NCBI GenBank assembly: GCA_004762155.1
Contig: SIHP01000013.1
Coordinates: forward strand, 62,001-126,000
DNA length: 64,000 bases
Direction: 5' to 3'
Origin: Flavobacteriaceae bacterium
Lineage (GTDB): Bacteria; Bacteroidota; Bacteroidia; Flavobacteriales; Flavobacteriaceae
Of this stretch, positions 15,435-23,547 are shown one piece after another; position 1 is the stretch's first letter; each line of letters begins with the position of its first letter. The notes beneath the pieces were generated by a model, which was not told the DNA's origin, did no database searches, and saw only the letters and a program-made list of their open reading frames with translations. The position numbers and the translations under genes are program-made.

Positions 15435-17768
15435 ATGAAAAAATTAGCATTAATTTTATTCATAGGCTTACTAACGCCTATGTTAAAAAGTTACGCACAA
15501 ACAACATATAACGGAAAAGTTACTGATAAAAACAACAACCCAATAGTTGGAGCATCAGTAATTTCAACTTCTAATAAAAACAAAGGAACAGCTACCGATT
15601 TTGAAGGTAATTTTACTATAAAACTTAGTAACTCAACTGTAAAAGTAACTTCTGTAGGTTTTCAAACAAAAGAAGTTACACTTACACTTAAATTAAATAA
15701 AATAATTTTAGAACAAGCTACCGAGAATTTAGAAGAAGTTGTAATTTCTGCAAGTAGAGAAATTCAACAAAGAAGTGAAGTTCCTGGCGCAATTGGGGTA
15801 TTAACTGCAAATCAAATAGAAAACACAAAAGCTTTTGGTATAGAACAATTGGTAAATCAAGTTCCTGGTGTATTCATGAGTACGTCAAAAGCAGCCAGTA
15901 ATGAACAACATTTTATGGCTACGCGTTCGCCAATATCAACAAAATCATTGTTTTTATATGTAGAAGATGGTTTGCCTATTCGTCCTGTAGCTGTATTTAA
16001 CCATAATGCTTTATTAGAAATGAACAACACAACTTTTAATCGTGTAGAAGTTTTAAAAGGACCTGCTTCTAGTATTTACGGAAGTGAAGCCATTGGTGGA
16101 AGTTTTAATTTTATCACCAAAAATCCAACAAAAGAATTTGAAGGTTCTTTAGGCGCTCAAATAAACACCATGGGTTTAAGTCGTTTTGAAGCAGAAGCTT
16201 CAACAACTGCAAAAGAAAAATATGGTTTTTATGTTGGTGGACATTATGTACAACGCAAAAACGGACCTGTTGAACATTCAGACTACGAGAAATTTGCGAT
16301 TAGCTTTAAAAACGTAAATGATTTTTCTGAAACTTTAAAATGGACAAATATGGTAACTTTTATAGATTATCGTTCGGATATGTCAGGTTCTATTTCAGAA
16401 GAAGATTATCAGGCTGGTGAATATGAAAGTGATCAAACTTTTACCGAAAGAGTCGCAAGATCTCTTCGTTTTAGATCTACTTTAGACAAAAAATGGAATG
16501 AGAACAACAAAACATCTTTCAATTTTATTTATAGAAATAATGTGATGGATCAAATTCCTTCATATAGAATTAGTCAATGGAGTGGAACTGGTGAAATTAA
16601 TTCTAATACTTTTAGAAGTTATGTTGGTTTGGTACAACACAAAATTAATTTCGATTTTGCTGATGCTTCTTTAATCGTTGGTGCAACTGCCGATTTTTCT
16701 CCACAGGATTATGTTGCAGAAACAATAGCTGTTGTTACAGATGCTGAAACAAATAAGAACATTAGTTACACCGTAAATTCTGGTGATTATATATTAAATT
16801 ATCAAGCTGATATTTTTAATTATGCTGGTTATGCTCAGTTTGAAATTTCTCCATTAGAAAAATTAAAATTAACAGGTGCTATTCGTTATGACGGATTTAG
16901 CTATGATTACGACAATTTAGTAGAAAACCTTATTGGTGTTGCTGATACTAAAGTGACGTATACTAATGTTGCTCCAAAATTAGGGTTTAACTATAACCTA
17001 TCTAAAAACGCAGGGTTTTATGGTAATTATTCTAAAGGATTTACACCACCACAAACATCAACCTTATTTAGAAATGGAGATAATGATGCTGCAGGAAATA
17101 CGGTTTTTGATTTAAAACCTGCTAAGTTTGATAATTTTGAAGTTGGTGGATATTTTACTATTCCATCAAAATTAAAAGTTGACGTTGCTATTTATCAATT
17201 AGACGGAAAAGATCGTTTAATTTCTATTCAAGATGAAAATGATAATTTCTTACAATTAAATGCTGGTAAAACACAGTCTCGTGGTATTGAATTAGGCGTA
17301 AAATATAATTTCATGGAAAATCTTTGGGTTTCGTATAGTGGAAGTTATGCTACACACAAATACATTGACTTTTTTGAAGATGCTATAGATTATTCTAATA
17401 CCGATATGCAAACTGCACCAAATTACTTAGCCAATGCAAGTATTAATTACAAGCCATTAAAAGACCTATTATTGACTTTAGAACACGAACAAGTAGGTGC
17501 TTATAATACAAGTTTTGAAGGACAGGCTGTTGTTGGCGTAGATGCCGCTGATGAGGATATTTTAGGAACATCAACATACAACGGACATAATGTATTTAAT
17601 TTCAGAGCAAATTATACTATAGGTAAGTTTGATGTTTGGGGACAAGCATTAAATATTTTTGACACCTTATATGCCGTAAGAGCTTCTTACAGTATTTGGG
17701 ATCAAGCAAATACGTATAGCATTGGTAATCCAAGAGCATTTCATTTTGGAGTAAAGTATAATTTCTAA
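15435..17768 (+). CDS. TonB-dependent receptor (metal uptake type)
   Basis: This 777-residue outer-membrane receptor has a signal peptide (to YAQ) and a carboxypeptidase-like domain (YNGKVTDKNNNPIVGASVIS, residues 24-105). Its plug contains GIEQLVNQVPGVFMSTSKAASNE and FNRVEVLKGPASSIYGSEAIGG, and its barrel ends in FHFGVKYNF. The plug is of the general CirA/BtuB type and differs from the receptor at 7903. A PepSY membrane protein lies 150 bp downstream, a pairing common for metal or haem uptake. With the CNGKC and Met-rich genes upstream, copper or iron are the likeliest cargoes. Family certain, cargo unknown. Confidence 0.9.
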   Translation: MKKLALILFIGLLTPMLKSYAQTTYNGKVTDKNNNPIVGASVISTSNKNKGTATDFEGNFTIKLSNSTVKVTSVGFQTKEVTLTLKLNKIILEQATENLEEVVISASREIQQRSEVPGAIGVLTANQIENTKAFGIEQLVNQVPGVFMSTSKAASNEQHFMATRSPISTKSLFLYVEDGLPIRPVAVFNHNALLEMNNTTFNRVEVLKGPASSIYGSEAIGGSFNFITKNPTKEFEGSLGAQINTMGLSRFEAEASTTAKEKYGFYVGGHYVQRKNGPVEHSDYEKFAISFKNVNDFSETLKWTNMVTFIDYRSDMSGSISEEDYQAGEYESDQTFTERVARSLRFRSTLDKKWNENNKTSFNFIYRNNVMDQIPSYRISQWSGTGEINSNTFRSYVGLVQHKINFDFADASLIVGATADFSPQDYVAETIAVVTDAETNKNISYTVNSGDYILNYQADIFNYAGYAQFEISPLEKLKLTGAIRYDGFSYDYDNLVENLIGVADTKVTYTNVAPKLGFNYNLSKNAGFYGNYSKGFTPPQTSTLFRNGDNDAAGNTVFDLKPAKFDNFEVGGYFTIPSKLKVDVAIYQLDGKDRLISIQDENDNFLQLNAGKTQSRGIELGVKYNFMENLWVSYSGSYATHKYIDFFEDAIDYSNTDMQTAPNYLANASINYKPLKDLLLTLEHEQVGAYNTSFEGQAVVGVDAADEDILGTSTYNGHNVFNFRANYTIGKFDVWGQALNIFDTLYAVRASYSIWDQANTYSIGNPRAFHFGVKYNF

Positions 17769-17790
17769 TCGCAAGGCGATAGCTAATTAT
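17766..17790 (+). repeat. Dispersed repeat, family D, copy 2
   Basis: TAATCGCAAGGCGATAGCTA begins with the receptor's own stop codon, as copy 1 does at 10411. Confidence 0.45.
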
Positions 17791-17826
17791 TTAATTGTCT
17801 TAACAAAAAATCAAAAAAGAATTAAT

Positions 17827-17898
17827 GTCATCGCTAGGAGCGAAGCGATCTGTTTTATAATAAACGGATTGCTTCTTTCATTATTCATTCGCAATGAC
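17827..17898. repeat. Palindromic dispersed repeat, family B (GTCATtGCgA type)
   Basis: GTCATCGCTAGGAGCGAAGC at the left and ATTCGCAATGAC at the right form an imperfect inverted repeat around GATCTG...CGGATTGCTTC. The element fills the gap between the receptor and the PepSY gene. Related sequences form the tandem block at 52.9-53.2 kb and the arm at 53337. Such palindromes are widespread in flavobacterial intergenic regions and may act as transcription-end hairpins. Confidence 0.7.
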
Positions 17899-17918
17899 GA
17901 TTATTAAATTACTAAAAG

Positions 17919-19157
17919 ATGAAAAACAGAAAATTAAATCAATGGCTTTGGAAATGGCATTTTATAGCTGGACTTATTTCATTGCCTTTTGTATTAGTAT
18001 TAGCTATAACAGGCGCTATATATTTATTTAAACCAGATGTAGAAAAAGATGCAATTGCTAAAATTCAGCATATAAAACAGATACAAGAAAAAACAGTTTC
18101 TTATGAAAAACAATTTGCAATTGCTCAAGGTCAATTAAAAAAGAAACCTAATGCTTTAATTTTACATAATGATGCAACTAAAAGTACCGAGTTTGTTTCA
18201 GGAAGATTCAGTCATAAAAAATCTGTATTCGTTAATCAATATTCAGGAGAAGTTTCTGGTAAATTCAGTCCAAAAAGTACTTGGATGCATACTGTTAGAA
18301 AATTACATGGCGAATTATTAGCAGGAAAAGTAGGAACAAAAATAGTAGAATTCATTGCCAGCTGGATGGTGGTTTTAATCTTAACAGGTTTATATATTTG
18401 GTGGCCATTTACAACAGGAATAAAAGGAGTGTTTACTATTAGATTTAAAGACGGAAAAAGAACCTTGTTTAGAGATTTACATGCAGTAACAGGTTTTTGG
18501 ATATCTATTTTATTATTAATTGTTTTAGCTGGTGGATTTCCTTGGACAGATGTTTTTGGAAGTAATTTTAAATGGATGCAAAAAGTAACCAATACTGGTT
18601 ATCCGAAAACTTGGAGCGGAAGAGGTTTAACATCTACACCAAAAGACAAAGCAATAACTATTGAAGAAATGGTTGTTATTACAAACCAACAAAACTTAAA
18701 AGGATTGATTACTTTAGGATTACCAAAATCACCTAAAAGTACGTTTAGTGTTTCCAACAAAACATTTCCTTTAGATGCGCAACAAATGCTACATTTCGAT
18801 CAGTATTCTGGTAAATTAATAAAAAAACATACTTGGAGTGATGTTGGATTTTTAATGAAATCTAGAATGTGGTTAATGGCATTTCATCAAGGAGAATTTG
18901 GTGGATGGAATTGGTGGTTAATGTTTGGAATTGCAATTGGTTTAACAATAATGACAATTGCTGGATTGTTTTCTTATGTATACAGAAAAGCAAAAGGAAG
19001 TTGGAGTGTACCAAAAGTATCAAAACAATTTACAGTTGGTAAAGTAGTTATTTTCCTTTTAGTTGTATTGGCAATTATCTTTCCATTGTTCGGAATAAGT
19101 TTAGTGTTAATAACACTTTATGAATACTACAAAAAAAGGAAAAAATTAACACTGTAA
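17919..19157 (+). CDS. PepSY-associated membrane protein
   Basis: This 412-residue inner-membrane protein has an N-terminal KWHFIAGLISLPFVLVLAITGAIYLF segment (helix 1, about residues 12-37), the hallmark of the PepSY_TM family. It has a periplasmic PepSY domain, then helices near 143-163, 190-207, 338-357 and 370-398. Pairs of His in WMHTVRKLHGELLAG and FRDLHAVTGFW could bind haem or metal. Members are thought to act as ferric- or cupric-reductase-like partners of TonB receptors. It follows such a receptor here and is closed by a strong terminator. The role is inferred from family and context. Confidence 0.85.
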   Translation: MKNRKLNQWLWKWHFIAGLISLPFVLVLAITGAIYLFKPDVEKDAIAKIQHIKQIQEKTVSYEKQFAIAQGQLKKKPNALILHNDATKSTEFVSGRFSHKKSVFVNQYSGEVSGKFSPKSTWMHTVRKLHGELLAGKVGTKIVEFIASWMVVLILTGLYIWWPFTTGIKGVFTIRFKDGKRTLFRDLHAVTGFWISILLLIVLAGGFPWTDVFGSNFKWMQKVTNTGYPKTWSGRGLTSTPKDKAITIEEMVVITNQQNLKGLITLGLPKSPKSTFSVSNKTFPLDAQQMLHFDQYSGKLIKKHTWSDVGFLMKSRMWLMAFHQGEFGGWNWWLMFGIAIGLTIMTIAGLFSYVYRKAKGSWSVPKVSKQFTVGKVVIFLLVVLAIIFPLFGISLVLITLYEYYKKRKKLTL

Positions 19158-19185
19158 TTTCTTTTTATAATAACATATTGTAAAT

Positions 19186-19214
19186 AAAAAAGCTGGGAAC
19201 TTCCCAGCTTTTTT
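19186..19214. terminator. Bidirectional terminator between the PepSY and ABC-F genes
   Basis: AAAAAAGCTGGGAA (19186-19199) and TTCCCAGCTTTTTT (19201-19214) form a perfect 14-bp stem flanked by A and T tracts. It lies between two convergent genes and can serve both. Confidence 0.9.
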
Positions 19215-19226
19215 ATTTATTCTTTT

Positions 19227-21086
19227 TTACTCTTCTAACTTCATTGAAAGTTCAAACCAACGTTCTTCTTTGGTTTCTTTTTCATCAATAATTTTTTGAA
19301 GTTCTATTGATTTATCATTTATATCTTCTGGAGCAATTGATCCATTAACAAATTGTGCTTCTATAACTGCTTTTTTCTTTTGAAGATTTTCAATATCTTT
19401 TTCTAACGTACCAAACTCTCTCTTTTCATTATAACTCAACTTAACTTTAGAGACTGATTTTGTCGTTTCTACATCATTTTTTTCTTTAACCGCTACTTCT
19501 TTAGGTTGTGAGTCTTCATAGCTTCTATAATCCGAGTAATTTCCTGGGAAATTCTCTACAACTCCATCTCCTCTAAATACAAATAAAGAATCTACTATTT
19601 TATCCATAAAATAACGATCATGGGAAACTACCATTAAATTTCCTGGAAAATCTAACAAGAAGTTTTCAAGTACGTTTAAAGTAAGAACATCTAAATCGTT
19701 TGTTGGCTCATCTAGAATTAAAAAATTAGGATTCTGAATTAACACCGCACATAAGTATAATCGCTTCTGCTCTCCTCCGCTTAACTTTTCAACAAAATCA
19801 TGTTGTTTTTTTCTATCGAATAAGAAACGTTCTAGTAATTGACCAGCTGATATTCTTCTACCTTTGGTTAATGGAATTTCTTCTCCAAATTCCTTAATTA
19901 CGTCTATTACCTTCTGCCCTTCTTTAACTTCAATTCCTTTTTGTGTATAATACCCAAACTTAACTGTTTCTCCAACAATTACCTTTCCACCATCAACAGG
20001 ATAATTTCCTGTTAAAATGTTTAAAAAAGATGATTTACCTGTTCCGTTTTTACCAATAATACCAATACGTTCTCCTTTTGTAAAAACGTAATCAAAACCA
20101 TCTAAAATAACTAAATCATCAAACGATTTTTTTAATTTGTGTAGCTCTACAATTTTGCTACCCAAACGCTCCATATTTATTTCTAATTGGACTTCATGCT
20201 CATTACGTCTTTGATGTGCTTTTTCTTTTATTTTAGAAAAATCGTCTATTCTTGATTTAGATTTTGTCGTACGTGCTTTTGGTTGACGACGCATCCAATC
20301 TAATTCTTTTTTAAATAAACTCTTTGCTTTACCAAGGTTTACAGCTTCTAAAGCTTTTCTTTCTTCTTTATTTTGAAGATAATACGAGTAATTACCTTTG
20401 TACTTATATAACTTTCCGTTATCTAACTCTATAATTTCGTTACATACACGTTCTAAAAAATAACGATCATGTGTAACCATAAATAAGGTTATCTTTTCTT
20501 TAGCAAAAAAAGCTTCTAACCATTCAATCATTTCTAAATCTAAATGGTTTGTTGGCTCATCTAAAATCAACAAATCTGGTTTGTTAATTAAAACAATTGC
20601 CAAACCTAATCTTTTTATTTGTCCACCTGAAAGTTTCCCTACTTTTAAATCTAACTTATCTAGTTTTAATTTCGATAAAATTTGTTTGTACTGTGTTTCA
20701 AAATCCCAAGCATTATGTTGATCCATTAACTCAAAAGCTTTTTGATAAGCTTCTGCATTTTCTGGATTCTCTAGTGCCTTTTCGTATTGTTGAATTATTG
20801 TAAGAATTTTATTTTCTGTTGAAAAAATAGTTTCTTCAATTGTTAGATTAGGATCGAATTTTTGATCTTGGGCTAAATATGCAATATGAATTCCTTTTCT
20901 ATTGATAACTTGTCCAGTATCTGAAGAATCTATACCTGCAATAATATTTAAGATTGATGTTTTTCCTGTACCATTTTTAGCTACAAAAGCAATCTTTTGA
21001 TCTTTATTTATTCCGAAAGAAATGTCTTCAAACAAAACTCTTTCTCCATAAGATTTTGATATATTTTCTACAGTAAGGTAATTCAT
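19227..21086 (-). CDS. ABC-F family ATPase (Uup/EttA-like)
   Basis: The 619-residue soluble protein has two ABC domains and no membrane segments. Walker A sites are VAKNGTGKTS (about residue 35) and IGKNGTGKSS (about 345). Signatures are KLSGGQIKRLGLA and KLSGGEQKRLYLC, and both Walker B sites are followed by DEPTN(H/D)LD. The linker between them is basic (KELDWMRRQPKARTTKSKSR). The C-terminal extension from about 540 is a charged coiled coil, as in Uup. ABC-F proteins act on the ribosome or on DNA repair intermediates and do not transport. It has its own terminator and looks monocistronic. Confidence 0.93.
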   Translation of the reverse strand: MNYLTVENISKSYGERVLFEDISFGINKDQKIAFVAKNGTGKTSILNIIAGIDSSDTGQVINRKGIHIAYLAQDQKFDPNLTIEETIFSTENKILTIIQQYEKALENPENAEAYQKAFELMDQHNAWDFETQYKQILSKLKLDKLDLKVGKLSGGQIKRLGLAIVLINKPDLLILDEPTNHLDLEMIEWLEAFFAKEKITLFMVTHDRYFLERVCNEIIELDNGKLYKYKGNYSYYLQNKEERKALEAVNLGKAKSLFKKELDWMRRQPKARTTKSKSRIDDFSKIKEKAHQRRNEHEVQLEINMERLGSKIVELHKLKKSFDDLVILDGFDYVFTKGERIGIIGKNGTGKSSFLNILTGNYPVDGGKVIVGETVKFGYYTQKGIEVKEGQKVIDVIKEFGEEIPLTKGRRISAGQLLERFLFDRKKQHDFVEKLSGGEQKRLYLCAVLIQNPNFLILDEPTNDLDVLTLNVLENFLLDFPGNLMVVSHDRYFMDKIVDSLFVFRGDGVVENFPGNYSDYRSYEDSQPKEVAVKEKNDVETTKSVSKVKLSYNEKREFGTLEKDIENLQKKKAVIEAQFVNGSIAPEDINDKSIELQKIIDEKETKEERWFELSMKLEE

Positions 21087-21112
21087 CTTTTAAATTTTGA
21101 ACAAAGAAACAA

Positions 21113-21139
21113 AAAAACCGAGCGATACGCTCGGTTTTT
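21113..21139. terminator. Terminator hairpin between ABC-F and the proteases
   Basis: AAAACCGAGCG-ATA-CGCTCGGTTTT is an 11-bp perfect stem with A/T tracts on both sides. It lies in the ABC-F 5' region and directly after the 3' end of the M43 protease gene, for which it is the likely terminator (minus strand). Confidence 0.85.
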
Positions 21140-21180
21140 AGTTGATTTTAAAATTAGAACTATTAATAAAATAGTTTTAA

Positions 21181-23340
21181 TTACTTAATAATAAATTGTT
21201 TTGATGTATTTGTAAATTTATTACTTACATTAAGTATATAAACTCCAGCTTTTAAGTCATTTGTACTTAAAGATCCTTGATCTAAAGTTCCTTGATCTAA
21301 TACTTGACCTAACATATTTATTACCGAATACTTCGTATCAGATAAATCTTTACCTAATGGTGATAATACTTTTAATAAACTTCCTCTTTGTACTGGGTTA
21401 GGAGCAATAGATAATTGAGATAAAAGGCCTTCGTCTTCATCACCTAAAACATCTAATCTAGCACCGAACGTAACAACATTTCTTGATGTTGAACATGAAG
21501 TTTCATAAATTTTAACATTAGAGAAAGTAGATGTATTTCCAGAACCTGCATCATTATCATTTATAAACACTAACCTATCCATACTTCCAGTATAAGAATC
21601 TCCAACAGGAATTACATATGTTGTTGTTCCTGAAGAGTAATTATCATAGTTAGTAACTCCATAATTTTGAGTTCCATAAACTTTAAAGTAGCGAGATGAT
21701 GTTAATGAGTTATCATCTTCAAAACCTACTCCATGAATCTCTCCTTCTGAAGTGCTACTAAATTCAAATTCGATAACTGTATTTGCAGTTACAGTGTAAT
21801 CAAAATCTATATACTTCCAAGTATTGTTTGTTAATGTTAAATTAGCTCCTCCCCCTGATATTGCAGAGTTACCTGCCGAATCTTGAGTTGCAAAAGAATT
21901 TAATGTGTATTGATTGAAATTTAGAGCATCACAATCTGTTGGTGTTGGATTAGTTCCTCCATCTCCTACACAAATTTCATTTGATTCTGTACTTCCAAAA
22001 GAACCTCCAGAAGCTAAAACACTGCTAGAATCTGTAACACTAAAAGAACCGTTTCCATAAGAACAACAAATTCCATCACCATATGCATCATTAATAGTAA
22101 ATGTATAACATCCGTCTGGTAAACATAAATCTTCTGTTACAGTTGATCCATCTGCATTAGAACTTGAATAACTGTCTGATGCAACTGTTTGTCCAGAACT
22201 ATTTGTAAGTGACCAAGAAGTTTCTTCAGGATAATTATCAAAAGTTATTGAAATAGTTACTTCATTATCTGTACAAGCTGTTGAACATGGAGCACATGAA
22301 GAACCACCACAATCAACACCTGTTTCATCTCCATTCTGGATTCCGTCAGAACAAGTTGGCGTTGTAGTACCTCCTCCAAATTTATCCGATAATGCTAAAG
22401 CTCGTCTAGAACCTCCTGCTTCTAAAACAGTACGCATTCTTGTTGTTTGACCAGCTGTAAATAAATTCATACAAGAATCATCAGAATAATCCATATAATT
22501 TTCTACCATATCTAAACTTCCACATGATGTATGCGTTGAAGCACAACCGTAATTTGCAGCATCTGATGAAGGAGTATCAGTAACAAAATCATCAACACCG
22601 CAAGCTCCATCACCCCAAATGTGACGTAAATTTAAAAAGTGACCAACTTCATGAGTAGTCGTTCTTCCTTTATCAAATGGTGATGATAAATAGAATCCGC
22701 TTCCTTTATCAGAACTACCAAAATAATTAGGCCCCATTACAACACCATCTGTTGCTGCACTACCTCCTGGGAATTGAGCGTAACCTAAAAGTCCGCTTCC
22801 AATATTACAAACCCACATGTTAAGGTATTCAGAAGAATCCCAAGGATCTACTCCACCCTGAGAAGAACGCTTCATTGCGTCATTTGTTCCCCAAGCTGTT
22901 GTTGATGAAGATTTTCTTGTAATACCAGTTGTTGTATTACCATTTGGATCAACTGTTGCTAGTGCAAATTCTATTTGTGTATCTGCTGCTTGCGACCATT
23001 TGTTATCAGCATCTGAATTAGTTCTACGGAAATCTTCATTTAAAACATCTATTTGTGATTGTATTTGAGCATCACTAATATTTTCATTAGTATTACTGTA
23101 AATAACATGAACAACCACAGGAATTGTAATAATGTTTCCGTCTACTTTTCCTTGATAATTTTGTTTATCTAAAATTCTTTTTTGGGTGTGAACTTCAATT
23201 TGATCCATTTTGTGTTGTAGTGAAGGATCTAAGTTCTTTCTGTACTCAAGGTTTTCCATTGAGAGGCAATTTCTTTTTTGTTGTGCAAAAGATGCCACAA
23301 CAAAAAATAAACACATTAGTGATAATGTAAATTTTTTCAT
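21181..23340 (-). CDS. Secreted M43 (pappalysin-type) zinc metalloprotease with T9SS sorting domain
   Basis: The 719 residues start with a signal peptide (to SFAQ) and a short propeptide-like region. The M43 catalytic domain has its zinc site HEVGHFLNLRH at 231-241 and a Met-turn in VENYMDYSDDSCMNLF near 288. Cys pairs in this domain probably form disulphides. After about 330 comes a Cys-rich linker, then two beta-sandwich segments. A type A T9SS sorting domain forms the end (from APNPVQRGSLLKV to SNKFTNTSKQFIIK). The protein is therefore exported across the outer membrane by type IX secretion. It is the last of four linked protease genes and is closely related to the next one in its first 320 residues. 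Confidence 0.92.
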   Translation of the reverse strand: MKKFTLSLMCLFFVVASFAQQKRNCLSMENLEYRKNLDPSLQHKMDQIEVHTQKRILDKQNYQGKVDGNIITIPVVVHVIYSNTNENISDAQIQSQIDVLNEDFRRTNSDADNKWSQAADTQIEFALATVDPNGNTTTGITRKSSSTTAWGTNDAMKRSSQGGVDPWDSSEYLNMWVCNIGSGLLGYAQFPGGSAATDGVVMGPNYFGSSDKGSGFYLSSPFDKGRTTTHEVGHFLNLRHIWGDGACGVDDFVTDTPSSDAANYGCASTHTSCGSLDMVENYMDYSDDSCMNLFTAGQTTRMRTVLEAGGSRRALALSDKFGGGTTTPTCSDGIQNGDETGVDCGGSSCAPCSTACTDNEVTISITFDNYPEETSWSLTNSSGQTVASDSYSSSNADGSTVTEDLCLPDGCYTFTINDAYGDGICCSYGNGSFSVTDSSSVLASGGSFGSTESNEICVGDGGTNPTPTDCDALNFNQYTLNSFATQDSAGNSAISGGGANLTLTNNTWKYIDFDYTVTANTVIEFEFSSTSEGEIHGVGFEDDNSLTSSRYFKVYGTQNYGVTNYDNYSSGTTTYVIPVGDSYTGSMDRLVFINDNDAGSGNTSTFSNVKIYETSCSTSRNVVTFGARLDVLGDEDEGLLSQLSIAPNPVQRGSLLKVLSPLGKDLSDTKYSVINMLGQVLDQGTLDQGSLSTNDLKAGVYILNVSNKFTNTSKQFIIK

Positions 23341-23500
23341 TTTTGAAGGATTTATAGTTAGTATTAAACCTAGTTAATAAAAGGATATTTTATTAACTAG
23401 GTATCAAATATAAACATTACACTAATAAATTACTAAATTTTTGTTAAAATTTTAAACATAAAACACCTATAAGTCATAAAAAAGAAAGATTACAACAACA

Positions 23501-23526
23501 AAAACCCAAGCCTAGGCTTGGGTTTT
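23501..23526. terminator. Terminator after the second M43 protease gene
   Basis: AAAACCCAAGCC-TA-GGCTTGGGTTTT is a perfect 12-bp stem ending in T residues. It lies 22 bp past the stop codon at 23548 on the minus strand. Confidence 0.9.
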
Positions 23527-23547
23527 TCTAAAAATGTAAACTAAAAT

